From NCBI GenBank assembly GCA_033977485.1, contig CM066983.1:67132010-67196009 (forward strand): a DNA stretch of 64,000 bases, given 5' to 3'. Source of the stretch: Hydrangea macrophylla. Taxonomy: Eukaryota > Streptophyta > Magnoliopsida > Cornales > Hydrangeaceae. The notes under the pieces were generated by a model. It searched no databases. It worked only from the letters and a program-made list of their open reading frames with translations, and was not told the origin of the DNA. Positions 11,571 through 22,864 of the stretch are shown in pieces. The position numbers were made by a program, and so were the translations under genes. Within the stretch, counting starts at the first letter, position 1, and every line of letters begins with the position of its first letter.

Positions 11571-11683
11571 TTTACCAAATACGAAAAGTAGCGAGGGGCT
11601 TTTCATAAAATTGCAAAAAACGTGGGTTTTTTATTAAAACACATAATTTTAAGGGGTCTATGACCTAATATCCCTTTATTTAT

Positions 11684-12000
11684 TTCGTTTTAGCTGTGAA
11701 TTAATGGTCACAATTGATCGGTCACATTTTTCGGTTTCTTCAACTTCAATACTTTGCATTGTTAACTGCCTCGCTAGAGTTAGGAAGCAAGCCAAAATCG
11801 GACTCAATTCAAAGCCACCATAAATAACAGGTACAATGGAGGAGCAAAGAATGTGCCATCTGACAAATTTGACTTTAGGTATCCCACAAGCATTTTTGCT
11901 AGCCAAATTCTTCAAGTGACTAGCTAAATTTGGCTAACCACTTTTAGCCCTCCAAATTCTCTCTACTCATGAAATAAATAGTCACGTTGTTTTGGAGAGC
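11684..12000. other. Intergenic DNA between the MULE and the copia element
   Basis: Nothing recognisable. A 79-codon minus-strand open frame (11676-11915) crosses the MULE edge and has no family resemblance. Confidence 0.5.
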
Positions 12001-12484
12001 TGTTAATCTATAATTGATAAAGTAATCACACTATCATGCGGAAAACTTATGGATCTTGAATCTAACATATATCAAGATCTATCAAAAACTAAAATTAAAT
12101 GCGTACCGTTGTTTGTCATTTTCGATTGATAGAGACGGTGATTGGAAACCCCTTAATTAATCAAACCTTCAAAATGGCTTCTTCTTCTTCTCTCTGTCTC
12201 TCCATATGCACAAAACAAGATACTGTGACTTGATGAAACTTTACTTTCAAGGGGGAAGTTTTTATGCCTTCTATGGAGGAGAGAAGAGGGCCAGTGAATA
12301 ACTGCTTAGAGAGAAACCGTTTCATCGTGGGTTATCTATAATCTCTCTATACTGATCATTTATACAAATAATATTCTTATTAATAATTGAGAAATTTTCC
12401 TATTGGCTAACATCTTATAAATGAGTCCAATCAATACAAAACTGTACAAAAGGTTAGTGGGCCACAATCTCACGTGAGATAACA
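12001..12484 (-). repeat. 3' LTR of the copia element
   Basis: Begins TGTTAATC and ends GATAACA on the plus strand, with inverted ends TGTTA/TAACA. It aligns over its whole length with 20523-21003. I estimate roughly 93-95% identity from reading part of the pair. On the minus strand a purine tract, GTGGGAGAA (12485-12493), abuts it, the expected polypurine tract position. Confidence 0.9.
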
Positions 12485-12816
12485 TTCTCCCACTTGGTCC
12501 ACTAAGTCAATCATGATGCAAAATATGACTATAGTAAAATATGCAGGTTCATGTGAAAAACTCTTGACTAAGTAGGACTTCATACTAAAAGACTTTGACT
12601 TGAGATCACGAATTCGATTAATTATAGTCAATAACCCAAATTAATAAGAAACTGTAATACTATGTTTAGCTCAGACTATCAATGTGAGTCATAGCGGTTG
12701 TAGAACATTTATGTCATACTCCCTTCTATGTACCACGCCATTAATAACATTTACTAACCTAGTCTATTATACCAAAATGCCCCTGTAATTTGTCTTGTTA
12801 AGACATTTCCTGCTTA

Positions 12817-13560
12817 TCAAATAACCAAACTTAATATGTACACACATAATTGAAAACAGGAAATAGACAAAAACAAACTATCATTGCGCAAAAGCGTCAA
12901 GTACACAACAACTGAAATATCCATCGTTATACATATCGGATTACTCAAGAGACCCATCCTAATAACATATTCCTTATATGTCTTTGGAGGTAATCCTTTA
13001 GTCACTGGATCAGCAACCATAAGAGTGGTACTTAAATTCTCAATTGACACTTGTTGTTTATGGACTCTTTCTCAAACAACCAAGTACTTAAGTTCCATGT
13101 GCTTGGAACCACTAGAGTACTTTCCATTCTTGGAGAAGAAAACGGCTGCGGCATTGTCACAATAAAGTTTCAGTGGCTTGGCAATGGAGTCAACAACACC
13201 AAGTCCTGAAATAAAATTCCGCAACCATAGAGCATGACTCGTTGCCTCAAAGCATGCCATAAACTCTACCTCCATCGTGGATGAAGCAATAATGGATTGC
13301 TTCACACTCTTCCACGAGATTGCTCCACCAGCTAGCAAAAACACAAAGCCTGAGTGGACTGCTATCTAAGTAACCAGCAAAATTTGAGTCTGAGTACCCA
13401 ATCACTTCTAACTGATCTGATCTCCTATATGTGAGCATATAATCCTTTGTCCCTTAAAATATCGCATAACCTTCTTTGCTGCTTTCTAGTGTTCCATTCC
13501 TAGGTTACTTTGATATCTACCTAGCATTCCAACTGCAAAACTAATATCTGGTCTGGTACA
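12817..13560 (-). pseudogene. Copia RNase H remnant
   Basis: Two frames carry pieces of the copia RNase H. One reads [12 protein letters not shown], the usual G-Y-x-D-x-D-x-A-G segment with Asp replaced by Asn. The other reads [20 protein letters not shown], then [15 protein letters not shown] frameshift separates the parts near 13340. Compared with a working copia enzyme, the frame is broken and the region beyond the last block is eroded. Confidence 0.8.
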
Positions 13561-13610
13561 AGTTTAAGCATACATTAAGCTCCCCACAGCTGATGCATAT
13601 GAAACTTTCT

Positions 13611-14893
13611 TCATTTGATCTTTTTTAAGTCATTCCTAGGGCACTGACTTTCATTTAACTTATCACCTTTCATGATTGGTGCATCATTGACTAAACATAA
13701 CTGCATATTGAATCTTTCCAAGACTCGATTGATATAACCTTTCTGAGACAGTCCTAACAATCCTTGAGATCGATCCCTAAAAATCTCTATGCCAATGACA
13801 TAGGATACCTTACCCATATCAACCATTTTAAAGCTCTTGGCGAGATACTCCTTGGTTTGGTGCAACAAACCAAGATCACTACTAGCTAGCAAAATGTCAT
13901 CCACGTACAAAATTAAAAAGATAAACATGCTCCCACTGACCTTCAGATATATACACTGATCAACAGTGTTTTCCTTAAATCCAAAAGCAGTAATGGTATC
14001 ATTAAACCCTATGTACCATTGTTTGGAAGCTTGTTTAAGACCATAAATGGATTTCTTTAATTTGCAAGCCAATTGTTATTTCCCTTCCTTTGTGAACCCT
14101 TCAGGTTGCTCCATGTAGATATCCTCATCTAAATTTCCATTCAAAAAAGCGGTTTTCACATCCATTTGATGTAACTCTAAGTCATAATGAGCTACAAGAG
14201 CTATTATAATTCTTAGTGAGTCCTTCTTAGATACGGGAGATAAGGTCTCTCTATAGTCAATGCCTTCTTTCTGAGTGAAACCTTTAGCCACAAGTCTAGC
14301 CTTATATCGTTCGATATTGCCTTTAGCATCGCGCTGGTCTTGAAGACCCATTTACAGCCGACTTTCTTACAATTATTAGGCAATTCGACGAGATCCCAGA
14401 CACCATTCTGGTCAATCGATTTCAACTCTTCATTCATAGCATCGATCCATTTACTAGAATTATCACTTTCTATGGCTTGTGAAAATGAAACCGAATCCTT
14501 GTTAATCCCAATATCAAAATCAGATTCTTGTAGATACACCACATAATCATCTAAAATGGCAGGTCTCCTTTCCCTCTGAGATTTTCTCAGAATTGCCGAT
14601 TGTGGTGGTTCTACATTATTTTCAATGGCAATATCCTCATGAGGTGGTGAATCATTTCTATTATGTTGTACGTTTGCCTCAACTGGTTGAATAGGCTGAC
14701 GAACAACAATTTCTCGAGGAGGAAAGGGTGGTGGGATATCCACTCTTATTTCCTCGAGATTTACTTTTCTTGATTCATTACTCCCACTAATTTTGCCATT
14801 CTCTAAGAATCTGGTATTACCAGTTTCCACTATCCTCGTACTATGGTTTAGGACAATAAAATTTGTACCCTTTGGACTTATCTGGATAACCAA
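13611..14893 (-). pseudogene. Copia reverse transcriptase remnant
   Basis: Three open pieces cover the RVT_2 domain. The first carries WIDAMNEELKSI and GVWDLVELP. The second carries YKARLVAKGFTQKEGIDY, then HQMDVKTAFLNGNL. The third carries KSIYGLKQASKQWY and the catalytic LYVDDILLASSD. A frameshift near 14343 and a stop near 14073-14076 break the frame. The YVDD box and most fold-defining motifs remain, so the decay is moderate. Confidence 0.9.
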
Positions 14894-15578
14894 TGAAATA
14901 TCCAGATATTGTCCTTGAATCTAACTTTTTCTCATGTGGATTGAATATCCTTACTTCTACTGGACAACCCCAAACATGTAAATGTCTCAAAATAGGCTTC
15001 CTACCAGTTCACAACTCGAAACGAGTTGTTGGGACCACCTTACTAGGAACCATGTTCAAGATATACATTGCAGTCTTTAATGCTTCACCCCACAATGAAT
15101 CAAGTACAGTTGAAAAACTCATCATGCTCCTAACCATATCCAAAAGAGTACGATTCCGCCTTTCAGTAACTCCATTCTACTGTGGTGTACTTGGCATTGC
15201 GTATTAAGCATAAATGCCACGCTTTTCAAGAAATTTGGAAAATGGACCAAGATTTTGGCCCGTCTCATCATATCTACCATAGAACTCACCACCTCTATCA
15301 GACCTCACTATTTTAACCTTTCTATCTAACTGTCTCTCGACCTCAGTAATGAATACCTCAAGGATGTCAACGACCTGAGACTTTTCATGTATTAGATATA
15401 CATAACCATAGCGAGAAAGATCATCTATAAAGGTGATAAAGTACCGCTCTCTAGCAAAACATAGAATGGTGAGTGGTCCACAAATATATGTATGAATTAT
15501 CTCAAAAAGCTTAGTACTTCTTGTAGCACCTTTCTTAGTGTGTTTGGTTTGCTTTTTCTTAATGTAATCCACACACAC
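14893..15578 (-). pseudogene. Copia integrase remnant with a lost catalytic aspartate
   Basis: The core includes HTYICGPL where copia integrases have H-T-D-x-C-G-P, so the first catalytic Asp reads as Tyr. It continues with FIDDLSRYGYVYLIHEKS and the second Asp in RSDRGGEF. Downstream the frame contains several stops (around 15205, 15175 and 15015), but NGVTERRNRTLLDMVRSM and the LHVWGCP block are still legible. Confidence 0.85.
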
Positions 15579-15618
15579 TTCAAATCAGTGAAGTCTAGGT
15601 TATCTAAAATCCCAGTTT

Positions 15619-16343
15619 TTACCAATCTCTCAATTCTATCCCTGGAGGTATGCCCCAGTCTCCTATGATTGAAGACTTTTCATTAATTAGGCCATGTTTT
15701 GAACCAACATTCGAATGCAGGGCTATTAAAGATTGTGCAAACTCATGATTCAAAGAAATTTTATATAAACCATCACATAAAATACCAGAACCAACTACAA
15801 CAGAGTTAAACAAAAAACTGAGTTTTGCACAACCAAATAAAGCTGAATATTCAGTAACATCCAACTTAGACAAAGAAACTAAATTCCTAGAAATTGAAGG
15901 TACATCTAAAGTGTCCATAAGATCCATCTGATGACCCGTCTCTAAGAGTAGGTGGTAGGTTCCAACAGCTACCACTTCCGCTTTGAGACGGTTTCCCATA
16001 TAGACGAATCTATCACTGTCCTTCGGCTTTCGGGTGGTAAGGAATCCCTGCATCGAATTTGTTATGTGAGTCGTGGCCCTAGAGTCAATCCACCAAGTAT
16101 CAGAAGGTACTTCAGCAAGATTTGATTCATAACATACAAAAGAAAGATTTATACCTCTCCTTTCGAACCAAGCTCTACGCTTGCTACAGTCTTTCTTCAC
16201 ATATCCTTTCTTGCCACAAAAGTAACATTTGATAGTGAACTTTCCACGGCCCTGGCTACTTTCCCCAGGTCCATCTCCTTTCTTTGGTGGAAATCTTTTT
16301 CCTTTCACAAACTTTCCTTTCTTTTTAGCTCCTTGAGTAACAA
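15619..16343 (-). pseudogene. Copia gag C-terminus (CCHC knuckle), protease and pre-integrase
   Basis: A CCHC-type knuckle is seen as CYFCGKKGYVKKDC, with the usual histidine replaced by valine. The protease follows as WWIDSRATTHITN, where copia normally has D-S-G-A, so Gly is replaced by Arg. The pre-integrase zinc-binding part follows. The frame runs into the inserted solo LTR at 16343; the other half of gag resumes at 18606. Confidence 0.85.
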
Positions 16344-18605
16344 TGTCACGCCCCGGAGCAGTAAAAATAGAGAAAAATAAATTTCCTTTTTGGGTCCATA
16401 GGGAATGACAAGTGAAAGTCACTAATTATCCACACAACACAGTACTAGTCCCTAACATAAACAGGAACAAGAAACAACATTCACTGAATAAAAAAAACAA
16501 TTCTATCTATTCTAAACATCAGAGTGTGGTCCACAGGTTCACAACAGATCTGGAGACAACATATGCCCAAGTACCCGTTAACTAAAATAAACAGAGTTCA
16601 ACAAAACAACAACAATAAACTAAATATAACTATCTTCAGGTCTTCAGCTGGCGTAAGGATAGTCGTCAGCATAGTGCTCCTCTCCAGTATAACCGATATC
16701 AGTGGGGCCATCATCTGCATAATCCAACCCCGGGTAGTATCCATCATCGTAAGCTCTAATACTTGCATTGTTAGGGACAGGGTAGTTTGAATGGGAAATG
16801 TCCAGGCAATAAAGGTTGTTAGCTTACTGAAAGCTAAGTAAGAACTAACTAACACAGTCTCATAGAAATAACGTTATTACCAATTATGAACAATATATAA
16901 CAGTGATACTAAATATATCTCTTCCTCTTTTATTCAAACACATCATTAATCGATTCTCATCGTCTACCAACTCTAAGGCTGACTGTACCAATACCAACTA
17001 ATTATCTCAAAATGATTATATCATCACAACATACTAGTGCTCCTATTCACAGCTTTTAAGAACTCTTATTGTTTACTGCTTTTAAGAACTCTTGCGAGTA
17101 CCCATACATCGTTCTCATATAATGACTGGTCTATGGACGTACCCATACTCTTGTTCACCACTTTTAAGAACTCTTACTGTTCATCGCTTTTAAGAATGCT
17201 TGCGAGCACGGTACATACATAACTCTGGTAAATATAAACCATGGGCGTGCCACAACTACTCTTGTTCACCACTTTTAAGAACTCTTACTGTTCACCACTT
17301 TTAAGAACCCTTGCGAGTACTGTGCACCCATAATTCTCACGATTCTGATTAAATCCTTGTTACACACTTATCGGATTCAACCTGAAGGAATCATCAGCTC
17401 GACTCACATAACCTCAAAAATAACCAATAACTCACTTACTCAAACACCAGTTACTCCATACTACCCATTGTTATTATCTCCAATCCTTATCTCGTTATCA
17501 CATCACATTACTACTAATGTTCTGAACCTGACTACGTTACTCACCATATTATCTCAATCTCATTATCGTACCCCATTACCTCCGTAATTCATAATATCGC
17601 ATAATAGAAACATAAAATAATGATTAAACAACTACGCATTATGAATAATAAATTTAAGGAACATATCCATGTTCTACTAGGTTTGATTAATTGAAGTCAT
17701 CTTAATCGCTTGAAGAAAAGTGATGTTGGATCGATCGAAGTATTCTCGATCGATTGACGTCAAGGTTGTCTCGATCGATTGAAGTCATTTCGATCGATTG
17801 AGAAACAGGGATGTTCGATCGATTGAATGCAGTTCGATCAGTCGAACTTCTTCTTCTCCAGATTTTGCAGTGAACGTCCAGAATTTGGTAGGGTATGTTT
17901 GGGTGATTATTAAACGTATAGAATAAGTAAAAACATCACAACTACGCTACTGAGTGAGTTTGGGACTCACCAAAAGTTACTAAGGACGCGTTTAGCTTGA
18001 TAAGCTTTAAGCTTTCTCTCTCCAATGGCCTACTTATCTCTTTCTCCTCTATCTTTGCCTCCTCTCTCTGTCTCTCCTTCTCTTTCTCTTCTTCTTCTTT
18101 CGTTTCTATGCTTCTCTCTCTCCTAAACTATGTATATCTATATATATATATATCTATATGTGTGTATATATATAGAGGTATGAGTATATGTATATAAACA
18201 CAATCACACAAACTCTCTTAACTCTCTTGGTTCAGCAACCATACACAGCACACGAGCACAATGTATATATAGGAGGGGAGGGAGTACAGATGGCAAAGTT
18301 TGTGTGAAACCTGGAAATTCAAATGATTAAACGTTCGATCGATCGAACTTCCTTCGATCGCTCGAACTCAGATCGGCCAGTTTAGATCGATTGAAAAGGC
18401 TTTGATCGATTAAAGTAGGGTCCACGTATTAAATTCAGGTCGGTAGGGTTTTGATCGATTGAACAGGGTTCGATCGCTTGAACTTTGGGAATGCTCGATC
18501 GCTGGAATTGACTTCTATCGATCGATGATTGAATTTCAAGTATGACCAAGGGAAGTATATAGAATCTCTTTGCATAAATAATTATTGAAAATATGGAGTA
18601 TTACA
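16344..18605 (+). mobile_element. Tekay-like gypsy solo LTR (copy 1) inserted in copia gag
   Basis: Begins TGTCACGCCCCGGAG and ends GTATTACA, with the target duplication AACAA on both sides (16339-16343 and 18606-18610). Length 2,262 bp, no coding sequence. Its start matches three other long LTRs in the window. From 17037 to 17310 a tandem repeat with cacttttaagaactcttactgtt recurs. From 17715 to 17850 and 18335 to 18530 the palindromic motif TCGATCGATTGA recurs many times. The assignment to Tekay/Del chromoviruses rests on the LTR length and the TGTCACGCC start, and is an inference. Confidence 0.8.
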
Positions 18606-19254
18606 AACAACCAGCATAGAGTGGGATCCTTCTTGTCTCAGTCTCACTTTCCACTTGAATGCACATTCCAGTCAGCTCATTCAAATTCCACTTGTCTTTG
18701 TGAATGTTATAGTGAATTTTGAATGGGCCGAACTGAGGAGGGAGTGAGTAAAAAATAAACTACACTAAGAAGGATTCATCCACTTACATTCCTAGTGCTC
18801 GAAGTTTTGCAGCTTTGTCAGTCATATAGAGGATATGTTCCTGAACTCCTCTATTACCATCATATTTGACAGTAGTTAACTCTGCCATAAGCGTGCCTGC
18901 AAGTGACTTATCTGCTGATTTAAATTGTTCTTTGATAGCAGTTAATAATTCCAATGAGCTATTAGTTTGAGGGAGGAAGGTCTTGATGTTATTAGCCATG
19001 GTCATCCTCATAAACTTAAGACTAAGTCTGTTTGATCTCTCCCAGGCTTTCAAAATATCAACCTGTTCTGCAATACTATCAACAGTAACTTCCTCAAGTT
19101 TTTCAGCCAAAAGTGCTATGTCGAGATCTAACACACCTAGTGTGAATTGGACTTGTTCATACCATTCTGAGAAGTTTGACCCATTGAGAGTCGGAATGCT
19201 AGATGCATGAGAGTGCAACGAAGTGGGAATAGCCACTAAAATAAAATAGGACAA
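18606..19254 (-). pseudogene. Copia gag N-terminal half (UBN2 type)
   Basis: The open part (19254-18784) reads as a copia gag of the UBN2 family, with LNGSNFSEWYEQVQFTLG near the N-terminus and a helical segment ending DKAAKLRALGM. The frame then meets two stops, but VDESFLV and LPPQFGPF, both usual in this gag, are still readable. The inserted solo LTR separates it from its CCHC knuckle. Confidence 0.85.
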
Positions 19255-20508
19255 TGCTCACATTAAGCCTTGAGTCTATCCATAATATAGAATTATAAAT
19301 TCTAAACAGATGAACTATTGATACCACATCGATTCCACCTTTGGATGAAAACCTTAACATATCTAGTGTCCACTCTATAGGTGCAAAATATTATCACCTA
19401 TGTAGGTCTAATGTAATTTATGCCACCTACTAGTTAGTTATGTTACCTTTGGGTATCCAATTCTACACTACTAAGTGACACAAAATTACATTACCCTATC
19501 CAGCTCATAGTCAGTTGAAAGTGACTCTCCTTTGGGCTAGTCCCAATCTCCTAACTATGACTGCTATTGAGAATATTATTGTATTTTATGTCACCCTTAT
19601 GTGACTATTCTTTAATGTAATTCTATATTCATAAGGCTCACTAACCTAGATCGCTTTGGTGACTACCAAATTAATAAACCCTATGAATATAAAACTAACC
19701 AACAATATTCTCTAACATATTATTAGAGTTATTATCTAATTGCTAAAGTGACCATTTAATAATTCAACCACCATTTTAATAATTAAAATGAAAATCATTT
19801 TTTCTTTAATGTGGTTGGATTTTCTATATAATGCAAGAATTAGCACTATTCAACTTTTATATATAAAATAAATAAACATAAATTTATTCTAACAAAATAA
19901 TGTAACTATATAATATAGCCACATAAGTACAGTTTTGCACAATATATCCAGAATTTACAAGTACACTGAAATTTGATATTAGATTTATGATACACCAATT
20001 CCAGTAACACAATCATGACCTCAACCTTTTAATGATTCACATCAACACATGTAATGACTATATCGGATAAAGATTCATTCAATAATTTGGAAGTAGCACA
20101 AATTCTCATCTATACATCCCTGCGAAGTTTAAAAGTGGATGTATTTGGTGTCTAACACATGGTCGTGGTTTCCAAGGCAAAATTATAAACATGAGTATTA
20201 TGTACTAGGGTTATTCATGAAAAACCAAATAATGTGGTAAAGTTACGATTTTAACTTTACAACCGTCTTTTACGTGTGGCAAACTCCTAATTGCAAGTAG
20301 ATGTAGTTCCAAAAATTTCACTCCAACATGGCACATACAATATATACACAATGGATTGAACCGACGGTGCATAGATAAAAAATATGCATATCTATTACAT
20401 CGGAAACTACTCCGATAGTGTACAAAGAAAACAAAAAAAAAAACATTCACGTCACAAAATTATCGTCTATAATATCTTTTATTCCAAGATGTATTGATTC
20501 TAAACGAT
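19255..20508 (-). other. Copia 5' leader region, noncoding
   Basis: This is the leader between the primer binding site and gag. AT-rich, with no supported coding frame. Two short open frames near 20211-20651 cross the LTR or primer-site boundary and are not genes. Confidence 0.6.
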
Positions 20509-20520
20509 GCTCTGATACCA
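20509..20520 (-). promoter_or_regulatory. tRNA-Met primer binding site
   Basis: On the minus strand this reads TGGTATCAGAGC, the standard complement of the 3' end of plant initiator tRNA-Met. It lies two bases inside the right-hand LTR, which fixes the element's orientation. Confidence 0.95.
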
Positions 20521-20522
20521 AC

Positions 20523-21003
20523 TGTTCATCTATAATTGATAAAGTAATCATACTATCATGCGGAAAACTTATAGATCTTGAATCTAACCCATCTCAAGTT
20601 CTATCAAAAACTAAAATTAAATGCGTACTGTTGTTTGTCATTGTTGATTGATAGAGACGGTGATTGGAAACCCCTTAATTAATCAAACCTGCAAAATGGC
20701 TTCTTCTTCTCTCTGTCTCTCTATATGCACAAAACAAGAAAATGTGACTTGATGAAACGTTACTTTCAAGGGGGAAGTTTTTATGCCTTCTATAGAGGAG
20801 AGAAGAGGGCCAGTGAATAACTGCTTAGAGAGAAACCGTTTCATCATGGGTTTTCTATAATCTCTCTAAACTAATTATTTATACAACTACTATTCTTATT
20901 AATAATTGAGAAATTTTCCTATTGGCTAACATCTTATAAATGAGTCCAATCAATACAAAACTGTACAAAAGGTTAGTGGGCCACAATCTCACGTGAGATA
21001 GCA
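20523..21003 (-). repeat. 5' LTR of the copia element
   Basis: Starts TGTTCATC and ends GATAGCA on the plus strand. Aligns end to end with the other LTR at 12001-12484. Confidence 0.9.
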
Positions 21004-21051
21004 AGAACAACCCTCACATACATAAAATATAGTTTATGTATTACTGTAACG

Positions 21052-21684
21052 CCCGCCCTCTCGATGAGGGGCGGTCCTTTCGGAGATTATGACGGTTTCG
21101 TTAGAAAATGTGTAAAAGTAGGGTAGGGCCAAGTGAAATGTTCAGAGTCACCACCTAACATTTATCCTAGTGTTAGGATCACTACAAAGATGATTAAAAA
21201 AATCATCTTTGATTTATTTTATTTTTGGAATATTTTTTGAAAGGGTAGGGCCATTTAAAAGTGATGATTCAAAATAGCCATGCAAAACCAAAGATTTTAG
21301 ATGGGTTCGGGGAGTACTCGATTATGTCAAGAAAAGGTGTTAGGAACACGGTTGCCAATTTTAATGATTTTCATGATAATGGGGCATGAACAAAAATAAA
21401 AAAAATGAGATATACACAATGGGAAATTGACAATGGTTATGGTCGCACCCTTTTAGGAGTTGCATACATTTCTCAGATTGAGAATCAGTCCAAATGTAGT
21501 TCTGTGATTATGTGTGGAGTTGTTTACAACTAGTTGTATTTTATGCTTGGGCATGCCAGAATCCATTAGGATTCAGTGTGTGATTGTGAACTTGCAATTC
21601 TTGAAGTGGTGAGTGAGACTAACTTTGAATAAGATGATTGTGTATAATAAACAAGAATTCAATTTACCAAAAGTCCCCAAATAG
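21052..21684 (+). mobile_element. Truncated LTR of a Tat/Ogre-like gypsy element
   Basis: Starts TGTAACGCCCGCC and contains the order gagtcaccacctaac ... ccaaagatttt ... gggttcggggagtac ... ggtgttaggaacac. This resembles the start of Tat/Ogre LTRs, which carry gagtcgccacctaat and gggttcgggggt. It is cut short at 21684 by the outer CACTA element, and no matching continuation was found on the far side. Assignment from motif memory. Confidence 0.45.
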
Positions 21685-22130
21685 TACTACAACAAATACC
21701 ATTTTTTGCGACGATACATTTTGTCGCAAAAAGTGTAAATTTTGTTACAAAAAAGTTTAAGCGACATAAATTTCTTCGTCGCAAAGTGGTGGCTAATAAT
21801 GGGGTCACAAGTAATCATATGCGACAAAATTCATTTTTCGTCGTAAATAAGTGATATTATTTGTAACAAAGTTATTTTCCTTACAAGTGTCAAGTATTTA
21901 TGACGAAACTTTTCGTCGTTAATAAGTAGAGATATCGTCGCTATTCCATTTTTTTCCTCACTAATAACTTCACAAAAATACAAAATTAGCCTTATTTACT
22001 ACGAAAATTTGTTGCAAAAACTTCCCTTTTTAGTGACAAATAAGTTTTTCGCAAAAAAGCATACTAACTTGGTCATAAACAACATCAAATAACTTCCAAT
22101 AAAGTTGTTTCGTGGCAAATAGTGTATGTT
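21685..22130. mobile_element. Left end of the outer CACTA (En/Spm) element
   Basis: Starts TACTACAACAAATACC, a CACTA terminus with the first C changed to T. Subterminal repeats built on TTTGTCGCAAA / CGTCGC follow in both orientations. At 22130 it is interrupted by the inner CACTA. It resumes after 45228 with more gtcgca motifs. Confidence 0.7.
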
Positions 22131-22465
22131 CACTACACCAAAAAGGCCAAACTGGCACGTTTTGCATTTTTTCATTTGGCACTGCTTAAAACCGTGCCGA
22201 AATTTGGAACGTCTTTTGGCCAATGTGGCACTATTTTAAACCATGTCAAATCTGGCTCGGTTTTAAGCAGTGCCTATTTTGAACATTAAAAACAAAAGGC
22301 GTGCCAAATGAAAAAAATTGTTGACCCGCATTTTTATTTGGAAAAAAGGGGGACTATAGCAACGGTTAGGTTTAGATCACAAAAAAAGGGGTGAAAGAGA
22401 AAAAGAGGTGACGCGCGCCGCCCGGACTCCTTACCACCATCATCTCCGCCTCACCAGATCTGAGG

Positions 22466-22470
22466 TAAGG

Positions 22471-22519
<49 letters not shown>
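22466..22519. repeat. (CT)n microsatellite
   Basis: About 54 bases of uninterrupted ct dinucleotides followed by ct-rich sequence. This tract produces the false serine-leucine and arginine-glutamate open frames on the two strands. Confidence 0.95.
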
Positions 22520-22522
<3 letters not shown>

Positions 22523-22538
22523 TCTGCCCCTCTCTCTC

Positions 22539-22685
22539 ATCGTCATCGGTTGGATCTTCGACATCGGGTTCGTCCACCACCTCGACATCAAGTGGCTCCC
22601 CTCCTTTGATCTCTTCATCAACATACAGATCGTGGGCCACCGCCATCCCCTCATTCCCGTCGCCTTTGCCATTGTCAGGCCCAAG
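22539..22685 (+). pseudogene. Captured exon-like fragment in the inner CACTA
   Basis: An open frame of 49 codons translates to a natural-looking segment with HHLDIKWLPSFDLFI, then GHRHPLIPVAFAIVRPK. It ends exactly at a GT (gtatac), like a splice donor. GC content is higher than in the surrounding element. I do not recognise the family. The position near a CACTA end, with coding character and no partner exons, suggests captured host sequence. Confidence 0.4.
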
Positions 22686-22864
22686 GTATACTCTCTTTCT
22701 CCGGACTTCTCTCCCCCTCTCTATATCTCGCCAAATTTGAAAAACCCTCTTTCAAAGCCCCAACCCTTTCTCACTTCCTCTCTTTGCTCTCACACTCTAT
22801 CTCTCTCTCTCTCTCTTAGTTTTTTTTCCCTCTTTAGTCATCTTTGTGTACTATTTGTTGTTTG

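Larger units (their letters stand above)
9579..11674. mobile_element. MULE-like (Mutator superfamily) nonautonomous element
   Basis: A 2,096-bp element with imperfect terminal inverted repeats: the left end starts GGGACCTTCGGCCATAGC, and the right end read in reverse starts GGGATATTAGGTCATAGA. It is flanked on both sides by the same nine bases, TTTATTTAT (9570-9578 and 11675-11683), the target-duplication length typical of Mutator elements. No transposase remnant is visible. The interior holds a captured gene fragment and a five-copy tandem array. Confidence 0.78.
12001..21003 (-). mobile_element. Degenerate Ty1/copia LTR retrotransposon with a nested solo LTR
   Basis: Two direct LTRs (12001-12484 and 20523-21003) bound an internal region whose gag, protease, integrase, RT and RNase H remnants all read on the minus strand in the copia order. 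A tRNA-Met primer binding site lies beside the right LTR, and a purine-rich tract (on the minus strand) beside the left. The flanking 5-mers are agagc (11996-12000) and agaac (21004-21008), a target duplication with one change. Subtracting the inserted 2.26-kb LTR leaves about 6.7 kb. All coding modules carry stops or frameshifts, so it is dead. Confidence 0.9.

Noticed and set aside
22408..22740. Serine/leucine-rich and arginine/glutamate-rich open frames
   Set aside because: Produced by the (ct)n microsatellite; only the separate 22539-22685 frame has protein-like composition.
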